A DNA stretch of 64,000 nt from Microbacterium sp. B35-30 (GTDB lineage: Bacteria > Actinomycetota > Actinomycetes > Actinomycetales > Microbacteriaceae), in contig NZ_MWLQ01000003.1 in assembly GCF_010634855.1 (NCBI RefSeq), forward strand, positions 62,001 through 126,000, given 5' to 3'. Of this stretch, positions 47,310-56,108 are shown piece by piece. A program made the position numbers and the translations under genes. The notes beneath the pieces were generated by a model. That model searched no databases. It was not told the DNA's origin and was given only the letters and a program-made list of their open reading frames with translations. Position 1 is the first letter of the stretch, and the number at the start of each line of letters is the position of its first letter.

Positions 47310-47882
47310 ATGCCGCTTCACACCGCTGTCGCAACGATCCACACCAACTACGGCGACATCGTCGTCAACCTGTTCGGAGACCACGCCCCCCGCACCGTGC
47401 AGAACTTCGTCGGGCTCTCCGACGGTTCGCAGGCGTGGACGCACCCGGCGACCGGCAAGCCGGGCGAGGGCCCGCTGTACAAGGACGTCATCTTCCACCG
47501 CGTGATCTCGGGTTTCATGATCCAGGGCGGCGACCCGCTCGGCCAGGGCGTCGGCGGACCGGGCTACAACTTCAACGACGAGATCAACGGCGAACTCACC
47601 TTCACCGCGCCGTACAAGCTCGCCATGGCGAACGCGGGCCTCCGCCGCAACGCGATCACCGGCCAGCCCGAAGGCACCAACGGCTCGCAGTTCTTCATCA
47701 CCGTCCCCGGCCAGGGCGGCCGCGGACCGGAGTGGCTGCAGGGCAAGCACTCGATCTTCGGCGAGGTCGCCGACGACGCCTCGAAGGCCGTCGTCGACAC
47801 CATCGCCGAGGTGCCGACGGCCGCCGGCGACCGCCCGGTCGAGCCGGTCGTCATCGAGTCGATCGACATCGCCTCGGTCTGA
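47310..47882 (+). CDS. ppi: Cyclophilin-type peptidyl-prolyl isomerase
   Basis: This is a 190-residue cyclophilin. The catalytic region FHRVISGFMIQGGDPLGQGVGGPGYNF contains the conserved Arg and Phe, followed by MANAGLRRNAITGQPEGTNGSQFFITV and HSIFGEVADDASKAVVDTIAEVPT. It speeds proline isomerisation in protein folding and has no signal peptide, so it is cytoplasmic. ATG 47310. A strong hairpin follows the stop. Confidence 0.95.
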   Translation: MPLHTAVATIHTNYGDIVVNLFGDHAPRTVQNFVGLSDGSQAWTHPATGKPGEGPLYKDVIFHRVISGFMIQGGDPLGQGVGGPGYNFNDEINGELTFTAPYKLAMANAGLRRNAITGQPEGTNGSQFFITVPGQGGRGPEWLQGKHSIFGEVADDASKAVVDTIAEVPTAAGDRPVEPVVIESIDIASV

Positions 47883-47895
47883 TCCTCCGGGTACT

Positions 47896-47927
47896 GGGCT
47901 TGCGGCGGCGATCGCCGCTGCAAGCCC
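47896..47927 (+). terminator. Hairpin after the cyclophilin gene
   Basis: 15 bp arms 47896-47910 and 47913-47927 with one mismatch around a two-base loop centre. No T-run, but the stem is very stable. Confidence 0.65.
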
Positions 47928-47982
47928 GGATCCCCGCGGGTCTGCGTTCCGCGCCCGAGCTCACGAGTACCCGGGCCCACCA

Positions 47983-48030
47983 AACCTGAGTCCACGAAAA
48001 CCCCTGAGCCCACAAACCCTGAGCCCACAA
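47983..48030 (+). repeat. Three short direct repeats upstream of the rhomboid gene
   Basis: Units of 15-17 bases (AACCTGAGTCCACGAA, AACCCCTGAGCCCACAA, ACCCTGAGCCCACAA) lie in tandem in the leader of the rhomboid gene. The last base is 17 bases before the start codon, so they may affect translation or carry a regulator site. Confidence 0.6.
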
Positions 48031-48047
48031 ACAGAGACGGGCGCCGC

Positions 48048-48959
48048 GTGACCACCGACGACTTCCAGCGCAACCGCGAGAACTTCTGCTACCGGCATCC
48101 CGACCGGCAGAGCTTCGTGCTCTGCCAGCGCTGCCTGCGCACCATCTGCCCGGAGTGCCAGACGCCGGCCGCCGTCGGCGTCGTCTGCCCCGAGTGCCTG
48201 CGCGATCAGCAGAAGGCGCAGTCGCCCGCTCAGCGCAAGGCGGAGCGCCAGTGGTCGCGTCCGCGCGCGGTGTCGGCGTCGTCGGGGCGACCGATCGTCA
48301 CGTACGCGCTCATCGGCATCACCGCCTTCGTGTACCTGCTGCAGCTCATCCCCGGGTTCGGTGACACCGTCACCGGTGCCTTGATGTTCACCCCGGCGTA
48401 CCTCTACCCCGCCTGGTTCGGCGTCTTCGAGCCCTGGCGACTGATCACCGTGCTCTTCGTGCACGATTCCAACGGGATCTGGCACGTCGCGCTCAACATG
48501 CTGGCGCTGTGGATGCTCGGGCGCAGCCTCGAGCCACTCCTCGGACGCGGCAGATTCCTCACCCTCTATCTGCTGAGCGGTCTCGGCGGCTCGGTCGCCG
48601 TCGTCCTGCTGGGCTTCGACACCTTCGTCGTGGGAGCGTCCGGTGCGATCTACGGATTGTTCGGCGCGCTGCTGATCATCGGACGTCACATCGGTGCGAA
48701 CATCACCGGCATCGCCGTGGTGCTGGGGATCAACCTCGTCATCACGTTCCTGCCGCTCTTGTACGGCGGCGGCGTGCGGGTGTCGTGGCAGGCGCACCTC
48801 GGCGGGCTGCTGACCGGCCTGCTGGTCGCGTTCATCTTCACGCGCACGCGCGCGGTGCGACAGCGCAGGCTGCAGATCGGCCTGCTCGTCGCGGTCGCCG
48901 CCGGGCTGGTGGCCCTGCTGTTCGTGCCGGCACTGTTCCCCGCCCTCGTCCTCGGGTAG
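48048..48959 (+). CDS. Rhomboid family intramembrane serine protease
   Basis: This 303-residue rhomboid has an N-terminal B-box-like zinc-binding domain (residues about 10-50, CYRHPDRQSFVLCQRCLRTICPECQ and VVCPECL) and six membrane segments. The catalytic serine is Ser198 in VVGASGAIYGLFGALL and the histidine is His250 in WQAHLGGLLTG. It cleaves membrane-spanning substrates within the bilayer. The zinc-type N-terminus is common in actinobacterial rhomboids. The start is GTG at 48048. Confidence 0.94.
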   Translation: MTTDDFQRNRENFCYRHPDRQSFVLCQRCLRTICPECQTPAAVGVVCPECLRDQQKAQSPAQRKAERQWSRPRAVSASSGRPIVTYALIGITAFVYLLQLIPGFGDTVTGALMFTPAYLYPAWFGVFEPWRLITVLFVHDSNGIWHVALNMLALWMLGRSLEPLLGRGRFLTLYLLSGLGGSVAVVLLGFDTFVVGASGAIYGLFGALLIIGRHIGANITGIAVVLGINLVITFLPLLYGGGVRVSWQAHLGGLLTGLLVAFIFTRTRAVRQRRLQIGLLVAVAAGLVALLFVPALFPALVLG

Positions 48960-48983
48960 ACCTCTCCCCCGCTCGGGCCGGAG

Positions 48984-49004
48984 TTATCCACAGGCTCATC
49001 CACA
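48984..49004 (+). promoter_or_regulatory. Two DnaA boxes between rhomboid and crgA
   Basis: A perfect TTATCCACA (48984-48992) is followed by TCATCCACA (48996-49004, one mismatch). Nearby GTTAAC motifs (49039, 49053) make the segment AT-rich for this genome. It lies about 12 kb from oriC. Confidence 0.75.
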
Positions 49005-49119
49005 GCCTGGGGAGAATGACAGCCGTGTAATTCACAGGTGTTAACAGACTTGTTAACAACTCCGGATGCCGCTCCCGCAGTGCCCCGCGCGCCGCGACTC
49101 CCGGCATCCGGGCACGGAA

Positions 49120-49147
49120 AAACCCCGGTCGTCATAGACCGGGGTTT
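49120..49147. terminator. Bidirectional terminator between rhomboid and crgA
   Basis: Stem AAACCCCGGTC / GACCGGGGTTT with GTCATA loop and A/T tails on both sides, suited to both converging genes. Confidence 0.85.
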
Positions 49148-49164
49148 CTCGTTCGCAGGGTTCG

Positions 49165-49404
49165 CTATCGCCAGCGCGTGGTCATGAGGAAGCCGATGAA
49201 GGCGATTCCGAAGCCGATCACCAGATTCCACGCCCCGATGTCGGGAATCGGGAACGCCATGCCGCTCAGATAGAAGACGAGGATCCAGACCAGGCCGATG
49301 AGCATCAGTCCGATCATGATCGGCTTGAACCACACCGGATTGGGTGCGGCTTCGCCTTCTGCGCGCTCGACGAGCGAGTCGTCGTCTTTGCCGGGTCGTG
49401 CCAT
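49165..49404 (-). CDS. crgA: Cell division protein CrgA
   Basis: This 79-residue CrgA is a small two-helix membrane protein that influences Z-ring and peptidoglycan synthesis in Actinobacteria. After a polar N-terminus (ARPGKDDDSLVERAEGEAAPNPVWFKPI), the helices are MIGLMLIGLVWILVFYLSG and WNLVIGFGIAFIGFLMTTRWR. ATG 49404. It is divergent from the sortase gene, and the context (sortase, pabA, pknB) is the conserved one for crgA. Confidence 0.93.
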   Translation of the reverse strand: MARPGKDDDSLVERAEGEAAPNPVWFKPIMIGLMLIGLVWILVFYLSGMAFPIPDIGAWNLVIGFGIAFIGFLMTTRWR

Positions 49405-49459
49405 GGTCAAGAGTCTAACTGCCAGCCGGCCCTCACCTGTGCTGTGGGAGAATCGGCCT

Positions 49460-50251
49460 GTGGATGAAGCCGTGTCCGACCTGGGGCGCGCCGCGCGCAG
49501 GGGACGAACGCCGCGCCGGCGCACGTCGGTCGTCGGCGTCATCGGCGAGGTGCTCATCACCGCCGGCGTCATCGTCCTCCTCTATGTGGTCTGGCAGCTC
49601 TGGGTCGGCGATCTGATCTACGGCGCCGAGCGCAACGCCGAGGGCACGGAGCTGTCGCAGGAGTGGGCCGAGCAGTTCGAGCAGGAGGCCCCGGTCGCGG
49701 CGCCGACCCCCGATGCCGCCGCACCGGCCGAGCCGGTCACGGCACCGCCGCCCCTGCTGTCCGAGCCGGCCGACGCGCAGGAGTTCGCGGTCATGCGCAT
49801 CCCCCGCTTCGGCGACGACTACGCGGTGCCGATGGCGGGCGGCGTGACGCGTGCCCGCACGCTCGACACGATCGGGATCGGCCATTACCCGGGCACCAGC
49901 ATGCCCGGCGAGCCGGGCAACTTCGCCCTTGCCGCCCACCGCACGACGTTCGGCGCTCCCTTCAACCGCATCGCAGAGCTGCACGTCGGCGACGCCATCG
50001 TGGTGGAGACGCAAGAGGGCTGGTACACGTATCGCTTCCGCACGCTGCAGTACGTCCGCCCGGACGAGGTCGAGGTGCTCCTGCCCGTCCCGCAGGCCAT
50101 GGACGTCCCCGCGGGCACCGCGTACATCACGCTGACCAGCTGCAGCCCGAAGCTGTCGATGACGGAGCGCATCGTCGCCTACGGCGTGTTCGAGTCGTTC
50201 ACTCCGCGATCCGCCGGACAGCTGCCGCCGTCCCTCCAGGCGGTGGCCTGA
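49460..50251 (+). CDS. Class E sortase
   Basis: This 263-residue sortase has an N-terminal membrane anchor (VGVIGEVLITAGVIVLLYVVWQLWV), a Pro/Ala-rich stalk and the sortase fold. Catalytic residues are His160 (AAHRTTFG), Cys228 (TSCSPKL) and Arg237 (TERIVAYG). It attaches LPXTG-like proteins to the wall or polymerises surface proteins; no substrate lies beside it. Class E is common in Actinobacteria. The start is GTG 49460 with GGGAGAAT in front. The stop shares one base with the next gene start. Confidence 0.94.
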   Translation: MDEAVSDLGRAARRGRTPRRRTSVVGVIGEVLITAGVIVLLYVVWQLWVGDLIYGAERNAEGTELSQEWAEQFEQEAPVAAPTPDAAAPAEPVTAPPPLLSEPADAQEFAVMRIPRFGDDYAVPMAGGVTRARTLDTIGIGHYPGTSMPGEPGNFALAAHRTTFGAPFNRIAELHVGDAIVVETQEGWYTYRFRTLQYVRPDEVEVLLPVPQAMDVPAGTAYITLTSCSPKLSMTERIVAYGVFESFTPRSAGQLPPSLQAVA

Positions 50252-50439
50252 TGTACGGGGCACTCTGGCGGGTACTGCCGGGACCCTGGTGGGTGCGGGT
50301 GCTCATTCTGCTCGTGCTCGTGGCGGCGCTGCTCTACGGGCTGCTGTTCTTCGCATTCCCGTGGGTGAGCCAGTTCGTGAACCCGCAGGAGGTCACGGTC
50401 ACCCTTCCGGTCGCGCCGGCCGGTGCGCCGGTGTCGTGA
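50251..50439 (+). CDS. Small membrane protein
   Basis: This 62-residue protein has one membrane helix (WWVRVLILLVLVAALLYGLLFFAFPW) and a short extracellular-looking tail. It is coupled to both neighbours: its ATG shares one base with the sortase stop and its stop overlaps the pabA start. Small proteins in this position are frequent in Actinobacteria but have no assigned role; a link to the sortase is possible. Confidence 0.75.
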   Translation: MYGALWRVLPGPWWVRVLILLVLVAALLYGLLFFAFPWVSQFVNPQEVTVTLPVAPAGAPVS

Positions 50440-51083
50440 GCGCGGGATCGTCGTCGTCGCGCATCCTCGTCGTCGACAACCATGACAGCTTCGTCCACAC
50501 CCTGGTCGGGTACCTGCACGAGCTCGGCGCCGAGACCGACCTGGTGGAGGCCGACGCGATCTCCGACGCGGCGCAGGCCATCGAGGGTCGGCCGGGTGTG
50601 CTGGTCTCGCCGGGTCCGGGCACGCCGGGTGACGCCGGGGCGTCGATCGCCGTCGTCCGCGCCGCGGCGGCAGGCGGCATCCCCCTCCTGGGGGTGTGCC
50701 TCGGCCACCAAGCCATCGGCGAGGCGTTCGGTGCAACGGTCGACCACGCCACCGAGCTCATGCACGGCATGACCTCGCTCGTGCATCACGACGGGTCGCC
50801 GCTGTACAGCGGGCTGCCCGACCCGTTCACCGCGACGCGCTACCACTCGCTCGCGATCGTCCCCGAGACTCTTCCCGTCGAGCTCGTGGTGACCAGCCGC
50901 ACGGCGAGCGGCGTCATCATGGGCGTCGCGCACCGCACCGCCCCGATCGTCGGCGTGCAGTTCCACCCGGAGAGCGTGCTGACCGAGGGCGGACATCGCC
51001 TGCTCGGCAACTGGCTCGCCTCGGTGGGATACACGGATGCCGCGGCCCGCGGCGCCACGCTGAGCCCGCGCCGCGATCCCTGA
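50436..51083 (+). CDS. pabA: Glutamine amidotransferase PabA/TrpG
   Basis: This 215-residue class I glutamine amidotransferase supplies ammonia for 4-amino-4-deoxychorismate (folate) or anthranilate (tryptophan) synthesis. The nucleophile Cys is in GVCLGHQAIGEAFG, with catalytic His/Glu in VGVQFHPESVL. The beginning ILVVDNHDSFVHTLVGYLHELG and LVSPGPGTPGDAG are standard. The conserved position next to crgA and pknB in Actinobacteria favours the pabA call, though the protein may serve both pathways. GTG start at 50436 overlaps the previous gene. Confidence 0.9.
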   Translation: MSAGSSSSRILVVDNHDSFVHTLVGYLHELGAETDLVEADAISDAAQAIEGRPGVLVSPGPGTPGDAGASIAVVRAAAAGGIPLLGVCLGHQAIGEAFGATVDHATELMHGMTSLVHHDGSPLYSGLPDPFTATRYHSLAIVPETLPVELVVTSRTASGVIMGVAHRTAPIVGVQFHPESVLTEGGHRLLGNWLASVGYTDAAARGATLSPRRDP

Positions 51084-51140
51084 GCCCCCCGCCGCGACGC
51101 CTGATCCCTCTCGCCACGGCGGAGCTCCGCCCGCAGCGGG

Positions 51141-52841
51141 CTAGGACCCGGTGCAGTAGGTGAGCGTGATCTGCGAGTGCACCGGCACGTCGCCCGGGGT
51201 GAGGGACTGAGACTGCACGATCCGCGGATCGGCCCCTGGGCAGTTCGGGTCCTCCTGCGCGGTCACGATGAGTCCCACGTCCTCGAGCTCGCGGGTGGCG
51301 GCGTCCACGGTATAGCCACGCACGTCGTCGATCGCCACGCGGCCGGACGCCACGACGAGGTTCACCATGGTGCCGGCGGCGACGTTGGCGCCGTCGACCG
51401 GGTCGCTCGAGATCACGGTGCCGGCGGCGAGATCCTTGTCGTTCTGCGACGTCACGGTGCCGAGCTGCAGGCCGGCGCCGGTGATCGCCGAGGTCGCGAG
51501 ATCCTGTCCGAGTCCCATCAGCGGCGGCACGGTCGACATCTGCTGCCCGGTGGAGACGTAGACGCTGATCTGCTGGTCGGCCTCCACCGACGTGCCCTCC
51601 CCCGGCTCGGTGCGGATGACATTGCCGGCGGCGACTTCGGCGTTCTCCTCGTCGACGCGGATCGCCCGGAGGTCGGCGTCGGCCAGGGTCTCGTTGGCCC
51701 GCTCGTAGGTCATGCCCGACACGTCGGGCACCTCGCGGACATTCGTGGGCAGGTCGTCACGCGGCTGGATGGAGAGCACCCAGAACAGCAGCGAGATGAG
51801 GAGCACCGCCAGCAATGCCACGCCCGCCCAGATCCACGCGACGGGCGGGCCGGCCTGGGTGCGCTTCATCGTGGTGTCGGTGCTGAGCTGGCGCAGCGAC
51901 CGCGCGGTCTCGGCGGCCTGCCGAGGGTTGGGCCCGTACAGCTCGCTGGTGAGCGCGCCCACCTGCCGCTTCGACGGCTGGCGGCCGTCGACGGTCGCGT
52001 CGAGCGCCTCGCGGAAGCCCGCGGCATCCTGGTAGCGCTGGAACGGATCCTTGGCGAGGGCGCGCAGCGCCACTGTGTCGAGGGCCCGAGGCACCGTCTC
52101 GTTCACCTCGGACGGCGGCACCGGCGCCTCACTCACGTGCTGGTACGCCACCGCAACCGGCGAATCGCCGCGGAACGGCTGGCGGCCGGTGAGCAGCTCG
52201 TACAGCACGACGCCCGTCGAGTACACGTCGGCGCGGGCGTCCACGGGCTCGCCCTTCGCCTGCTCCGGCGAGAAGTACGCCGCCGTCCCGAGGATCTGCG
52301 TGGTCTCGGCCACGGTCGACGAACTGTCGGACACCGCGCGCGCGATGCCGAAGTCCATGACCTTGACCTGGCCGGCGTCGGTCACCATCACGTTGCCCGG
52401 CTTGATGTCGCGGTGCACGACGCCGGCGCGGTGCGAGTACTCGAGAGCCTCGAGGATGCCGTCGACGTAGCGGACGGCATCCGTGACCGGAACCGGGCCC
52501 GCCGAGACGATGTCCTTGAGCAGACGCCCCTGGACCAGCTCCATCACGATGAACGGGACGGGGCGCACCGTGCCGTCGGGCGCGGTGCGGGAGTCCTCGC
52601 CGGCGTCGTAGACCCGCACGATCGTCGGGTGCGCCATGCGCGAGGCGGCCTGCGCCTCGAGGCGGAACCGGGTGCGGAACGCGTTGTCGTCGGCCAGCTC
52701 CCGGTCGAGGATCTTGATCGCGACCTGGCGGCCGAGCGTCAGGTCGTATCCGCGGTAGACGCTCGCCATGCCGCCCCGGCCGATGGGCTCGTCGATGCGA
52801 TAGCGCCCCGAAAGCACACGCGGCTCAGCTGTCACGGTCAC
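51141..52841 (-). CDS. pknB: Serine/threonine protein kinase PknB with PASTA domains
   Basis: This 566-residue membrane kinase controls cell growth and division. The kinase domain (residues 12-275) has the Gly loop IGRGGMASVYRG, VAIKILDRE Lys, HRDIKPGNVM catalytic loop and DFGIA. A membrane helix follows near 350 (WAGVALLAVLLISLLFWVL), then four extracellular PASTA repeats (about 370-560, DVSGMTYERANETLADADLRAI and similar) that bind muropeptides or lipid II. The start is GTG 52841. It is the last gene of the fhaA to pknB operon. Confidence 0.95.
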   Translation of the reverse strand: MTVTAEPRVLSGRYRIDEPIGRGGMASVYRGYDLTLGRQVAIKILDRELADDNAFRTRFRLEAQAASRMAHPTIVRVYDAGEDSRTAPDGTVRPVPFIVMELVQGRLLKDIVSAGPVPVTDAVRYVDGILEALEYSHRAGVVHRDIKPGNVMVTDAGQVKVMDFGIARAVSDSSSTVAETTQILGTAAYFSPEQAKGEPVDARADVYSTGVVLYELLTGRQPFRGDSPVAVAYQHVSEAPVPPSEVNETVPRALDTVALRALAKDPFQRYQDAAGFREALDATVDGRQPSKRQVGALTSELYGPNPRQAAETARSLRQLSTDTTMKRTQAGPPVAWIWAGVALLAVLLISLLFWVLSIQPRDDLPTNVREVPDVSGMTYERANETLADADLRAIRVDEENAEVAAGNVIRTEPGEGTSVEADQQISVYVSTGQQMSTVPPLMGLGQDLATSAITGAGLQLGTVTSQNDKDLAAGTVISSDPVDGANVAAGTMVNLVVASGRVAIDDVRGYTVDAATRELEDVGLIVTAQEDPNCPGADPRIVQSQSLTPGDVPVHSQITLTYCTGS

Positions 52842-52875
52842 TCCCTGCCTGGAACATCAGCCACCCTAGCCGAGG

Positions 52876-52910
52876 CCGAGCGGGTCACGCGTGTCGCGCG
52901 ACCCGCTCGG
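52876..52910. other. Perfect hairpin between pknA and pknB
   Basis: An 11 bp stem (arms 52876-52886 and 52900-52910) lies in the 88-base gap between pknA stop and pknB start, with no T-run. It could be an attenuator or an RNA-stability element dividing the operon. Confidence 0.6.
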
Positions 52911-52929
52911 CGCATTCACTCAGCTCGGC

Positions 52930-54645
52930 TCACGGGGTCGGCGTCGGCGACGGGTCGGGCGCCGGAGCAGCCTGGATGAGCACAGTGGCCTCACCCGACG
53001 TACCCGACGTGCGGTTGCCGGCGGTGCCACCGCTGCACGTCACGTTGTAGGTGACGATGACCGTCTGTCCTGCGGCATCGCCCGCCGTCACCTGCGCGGA
53101 GCGCGCGTTCTGCGGGAAGCTCGGGCCGTTCGCGATCGTGCCGTTCTGGACGGTGAAGGTGTAGGCGCTGACCGATCCCGTCCCCGAGGGGCAGGTGTAG
53201 CCGTCCCACATCACGGTGAGCGCCCCGCCGGGGGCGACTGAGGCAGGTGAGCCCTGGAAAGTCGGGCTGTTGGGCGCCGGCATCGGCACCTGGCCGGCAT
53301 ACGTCGTCAGCTCGATGACGGTGCCCTTCTGGACGTTCCCCGTGGGGCTCACGTCGTACACCCTGCCCTGGCTGGCCTCGTCCGGCGCGGCGTTGCCCTC
53401 GGTGCAGCTGGCGCCGAGACCGAGCGCGTCGAGCGCCGCGGATGCTGTCGCGCAGTCCTGCCCCACATAGTCCGCAGCGACCACGTTCGCCGTGGTGGGC
53501 GTCGGAGTCGGCGTGTCGGACGGGGTCACCGACGGCGCAGTCGTGGTCGTGCTCGTCCTGGGGCCCGGCTCGTCCCGGTTCGCGGCGAACACCGCCCAGA
53601 TCGTGCCGATCAGCACGAGCAGCAGCAGGGCGATGAGGGCGATCAAGGGCCAGGTCCACGGGCTGCGCTTCTTCTTCTCGCCCTCCCCTTCGGCGCCCTC
53701 TTCACCAGGTGCCGGCATGATCTGCGTCGCGTCGGACGTGTCGGAGCCCGACGTGAGAAGCTGCGTCGCCGCATCGGCTGCGACGATGCCGGCGATCGCC
53801 GGGACGGCGGCGGCGGCCGCAGCCACATCGCCGCGGCGCAGCGCCGTGGCGGCGCGTGCGACGGCGGCAGCCGAAGCCGGGCGCTCGTCGGGCTTCTTCG
53901 CGATCATCGCCATCACGAGGTTCTGCACCGGCGTGGCGACCGTGGCGGGCAGCGGCGCGGGCTGCTCGTTGATCTGCGCCATCGCGATCGCGACCTGCGA
54001 CTCGCCCGTGAACGGGCGCTTGCCCGCGAGGGATTCGTAGGCCACGATCCCGAGCGAGTAGATGTCGGTGGCGGGGGATGCCGGGTGCCCCGAGGCCTGC
54101 TCGGGCGACAGGTACTGCACGGTGCCCATCACCTGACCGGTGGCGGTCAGCGGGACCTGGTCGGCGATGCGTGCGATGCCGAAGTCGGTGATCTTCACTC
54201 GACCGTCGGGGGTGATGAGCAGGTTGCCCGGCTTGATGTCGCGGTGCACGAGGCCGGCCGCGTGGGCGGCCTGCAGTGCCGCCGACGTCTGCGCGACGAT
54301 GTCGAGCGTCTTGTCGGTCGAGAGAGAGGTGTCGCGCTCGAGGATCGTCGAAAGCGCCTCACCGGGCACGAGCTCCATGACGAGGAAGGCGCTGCCGGCC
54401 TCCTCGCCGTAGTCGAACACGCTCGCTATGCCCTCGTGGTTCACGAGCGCCGCGTGGCGGGCCTCTGCACGGAAGCGCTCCAGGAACCCCGGATCTCCCA
54501 TGTACTCGTCTTTGAGGATCTTGATGGCGACGGTCCGTCCGATGACGTGGTCGGTCGCTTCCCAGACCTCGCCCATGCCGCCGATCGCTATGCGCGAATC
54601 GAGTTCGTATCGGCCGCCGAAGGTCACGCCCTGCGTCGGTCTCAT
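52930..54645 (-). CDS. pknA: Serine/threonine protein kinase PknA
   Basis: This 571-residue kinase has its catalytic domain at residues about 12-275 (IGGMGEVWEATDHVIGRTVAIKILK, VHRDIKPGNLLI, DFGIA). A membrane helix (WPLIALIALLLLVLIGTIWAVFA) and an extracellular Thr/Ser/Pro-rich stalk follow. After the stalk comes one PASTA-like segment (ADYVGQDCATASAALDALGL) and a Gly/Thr-rich end. Mycobacterial PknA lacks PASTA domains, so the exterior here is larger. Its start overlaps the pbpA stop by four bases. It acts with PknB on division and wall enzymes. Confidence 0.92.
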   Translation of the reverse strand: MRPTQGVTFGGRYELDSRIAIGGMGEVWEATDHVIGRTVAIKILKDEYMGDPGFLERFRAEARHAALVNHEGIASVFDYGEEAGSAFLVMELVPGEALSTILERDTSLSTDKTLDIVAQTSAALQAAHAAGLVHRDIKPGNLLITPDGRVKITDFGIARIADQVPLTATGQVMGTVQYLSPEQASGHPASPATDIYSLGIVAYESLAGKRPFTGESQVAIAMAQINEQPAPLPATVATPVQNLVMAMIAKKPDERPASAAAVARAATALRRGDVAAAAAAVPAIAGIVAADAATQLLTSGSDTSDATQIMPAPGEEGAEGEGEKKKRSPWTWPLIALIALLLLVLIGTIWAVFAANRDEPGPRTSTTTTAPSVTPSDTPTPTPTTANVVAADYVGQDCATASAALDALGLGASCTEGNAAPDEASQGRVYDVSPTGNVQKGTVIELTTYAGQVPMPAPNSPTFQGSPASVAPGGALTVMWDGYTCPSGTGSVSAYTFTVQNGTIANGPSFPQNARSAQVTAGDAAGQTVIVTYNVTCSGGTAGNRTSGTSGEATVLIQAAPAPDPSPTPTP

Positions 54646-56108
54646 TTGCCCAGCACCGCCTCCATGACCTTCTTCGCGATAGGAGCGGCGATGGTGTTGC
54701 CGCTTCCCGATTGTCCTTGCCTGCCGCCGTCCTCCACGACCACTGCGACCGCGACTTCGGGATTCTGGGCCGGGGCGAACCCTGTGAACCAGAGGGTATA
54801 CGGCTCGTCCCCGGTGTTCTCCGCGGTACCGGTCTTCCCGGCCACGTCGACCCCGTCTATTCTTGCACCCGACGCAGCACCGTCACTGACATTGGCCACC
54901 ATCATCGTGACCAGCTCGTCTGCGAGGCTGCCGTCGAGCGCACGCCCGAACTCACTGTCGTCGAAGGTCTTCTGAACCGACAGGTCCGGGCCGATCACAC
55001 GGTCCACCATTCGGGGGTTCATGACCATCCCGCCGTTCGCGATGCCGGCCGACACCATCGCCATCTGCAGCGGCGTCGCCGTCACCTGGCCCTGGCCGAA
55101 TCCGCTCAGCGCGGTCTGGGCGTCATCCTGGATCGTCCGCGGGTAGCCCGAGGGCGTCGACAGGAGCGGGATCTCGACCGACTGGTTGAATCCGTACTTC
55201 TCCGCCTCTTCGCGGATCGCGGTGTCGCCGAGCTCCACCGCGAGTTCGGCGAAGGGGATGTTGCAGCTCAGCCGCAGCGCGTCCGCGAGGGTCACCGTGT
55301 CGCCGCCGCCGCACGTGCCGCCGCTGGCGTTGTGGACGATGCTGCTGGACTGCGGCAGCTGGTAGGTCGCGGGGTTCGGCAGCGTCGACTCGGGCGTGTA
55401 GTCGCCCGACGCGAGCGCGGCCGAGGCGACCACGAGCTTGAACGTCGAGCCGGGCGGGTTCAGATCCCCGGCGATGGCACGGTTCGACAGCGGCTTGCCG
55501 GGATCGGCCACGAGGGCGTCGTACGCCGCATTCACCCCGTCGGTCGCGTGCGACGCGAGCACGTTGGTGTCGAAGCTCGGGCTGGTGACCATCGCGAGGA
55601 CGCGGCCTGTGGCCGGCTCGATCGCGATGATTCCGCCCTGCAGGTCGCCGAGCGCCTCGTAGGCGGCGCGCTGCACGTCGGCGTCCAGCGACAGCACCAC
55701 GTTGGAGCCCCGTGGCGGCTGTCCGGTGAAGATCCGCTCGACGCGCGAGAAGAACTGCGATCCCGCCGTGCCGCTGAGCTCCTGGTTCATCGCCTGCTCG
55801 ATGCCGGTCACGGAACCGGGGCCGAGTGCGGGGTTGATGTAGCCCGTCACGGGCGCCCACATGTCGGCATCCGTGTACACCCGCTGCCAGCTGTAGACGT
55901 CGTCCGACGGCACCGACGACGCGATGGCAGAGCCGCTCGCGATGATCGAGCCGCGCTGCACCTCGAACGAGTCGTACAGCGCCCGGCGGTTGGCGGAGTT
56001 GGCCGCGAGCTGATCGGTCTGGATGACCTGGATCCAGCTCGTCGACCCGAACAGCGCGAGGAACATGACCAGCATCAGGATGCTGAGCCGCCGCAGTTCC
56101 TTCGTCAT
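54642..56108 (-). CDS. pbpA: Penicillin-binding protein PbpA
   Basis: This 488-residue class B penicillin-binding protein is a transpeptidase for elongation-type peptidoglycan. It has an N-terminal membrane anchor (LRRLSILMLVMFLALFGSTSWIQV), a dimerisation region, and a transpeptidase domain with Ser221 of the SxxK motif (PPGSTFK), the SCN motif and KTGTAEN. The partner glycosyltransferase RodA is encoded immediately upstream with a one-base overlap. The start is ATG 56108. Confidence 0.95.
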   Translation of the reverse strand: MTKELRRLSILMLVMFLALFGSTSWIQVIQTDQLAANSANRRALYDSFEVQRGSIIASGSAIASSVPSDDVYSWQRVYTDADMWAPVTGYINPALGPGSVTGIEQAMNQELSGTAGSQFFSRVERIFTGQPPRGSNVVLSLDADVQRAAYEALGDLQGGIIAIEPATGRVLAMVTSPSFDTNVLASHATDGVNAAYDALVADPGKPLSNRAIAGDLNPPGSTFKLVVASAALASGDYTPESTLPNPATYQLPQSSSIVHNASGGTCGGGDTVTLADALRLSCNIPFAELAVELGDTAIREEAEKYGFNQSVEIPLLSTPSGYPRTIQDDAQTALSGFGQGQVTATPLQMAMVSAGIANGGMVMNPRMVDRVIGPDLSVQKTFDDSEFGRALDGSLADELVTMMVANVSDGAASGARIDGVDVAGKTGTAENTGDEPYTLWFTGFAPAQNPEVAVAVVVEDGGRQGQSGSGNTIAAPIAKKVMEAVLGK

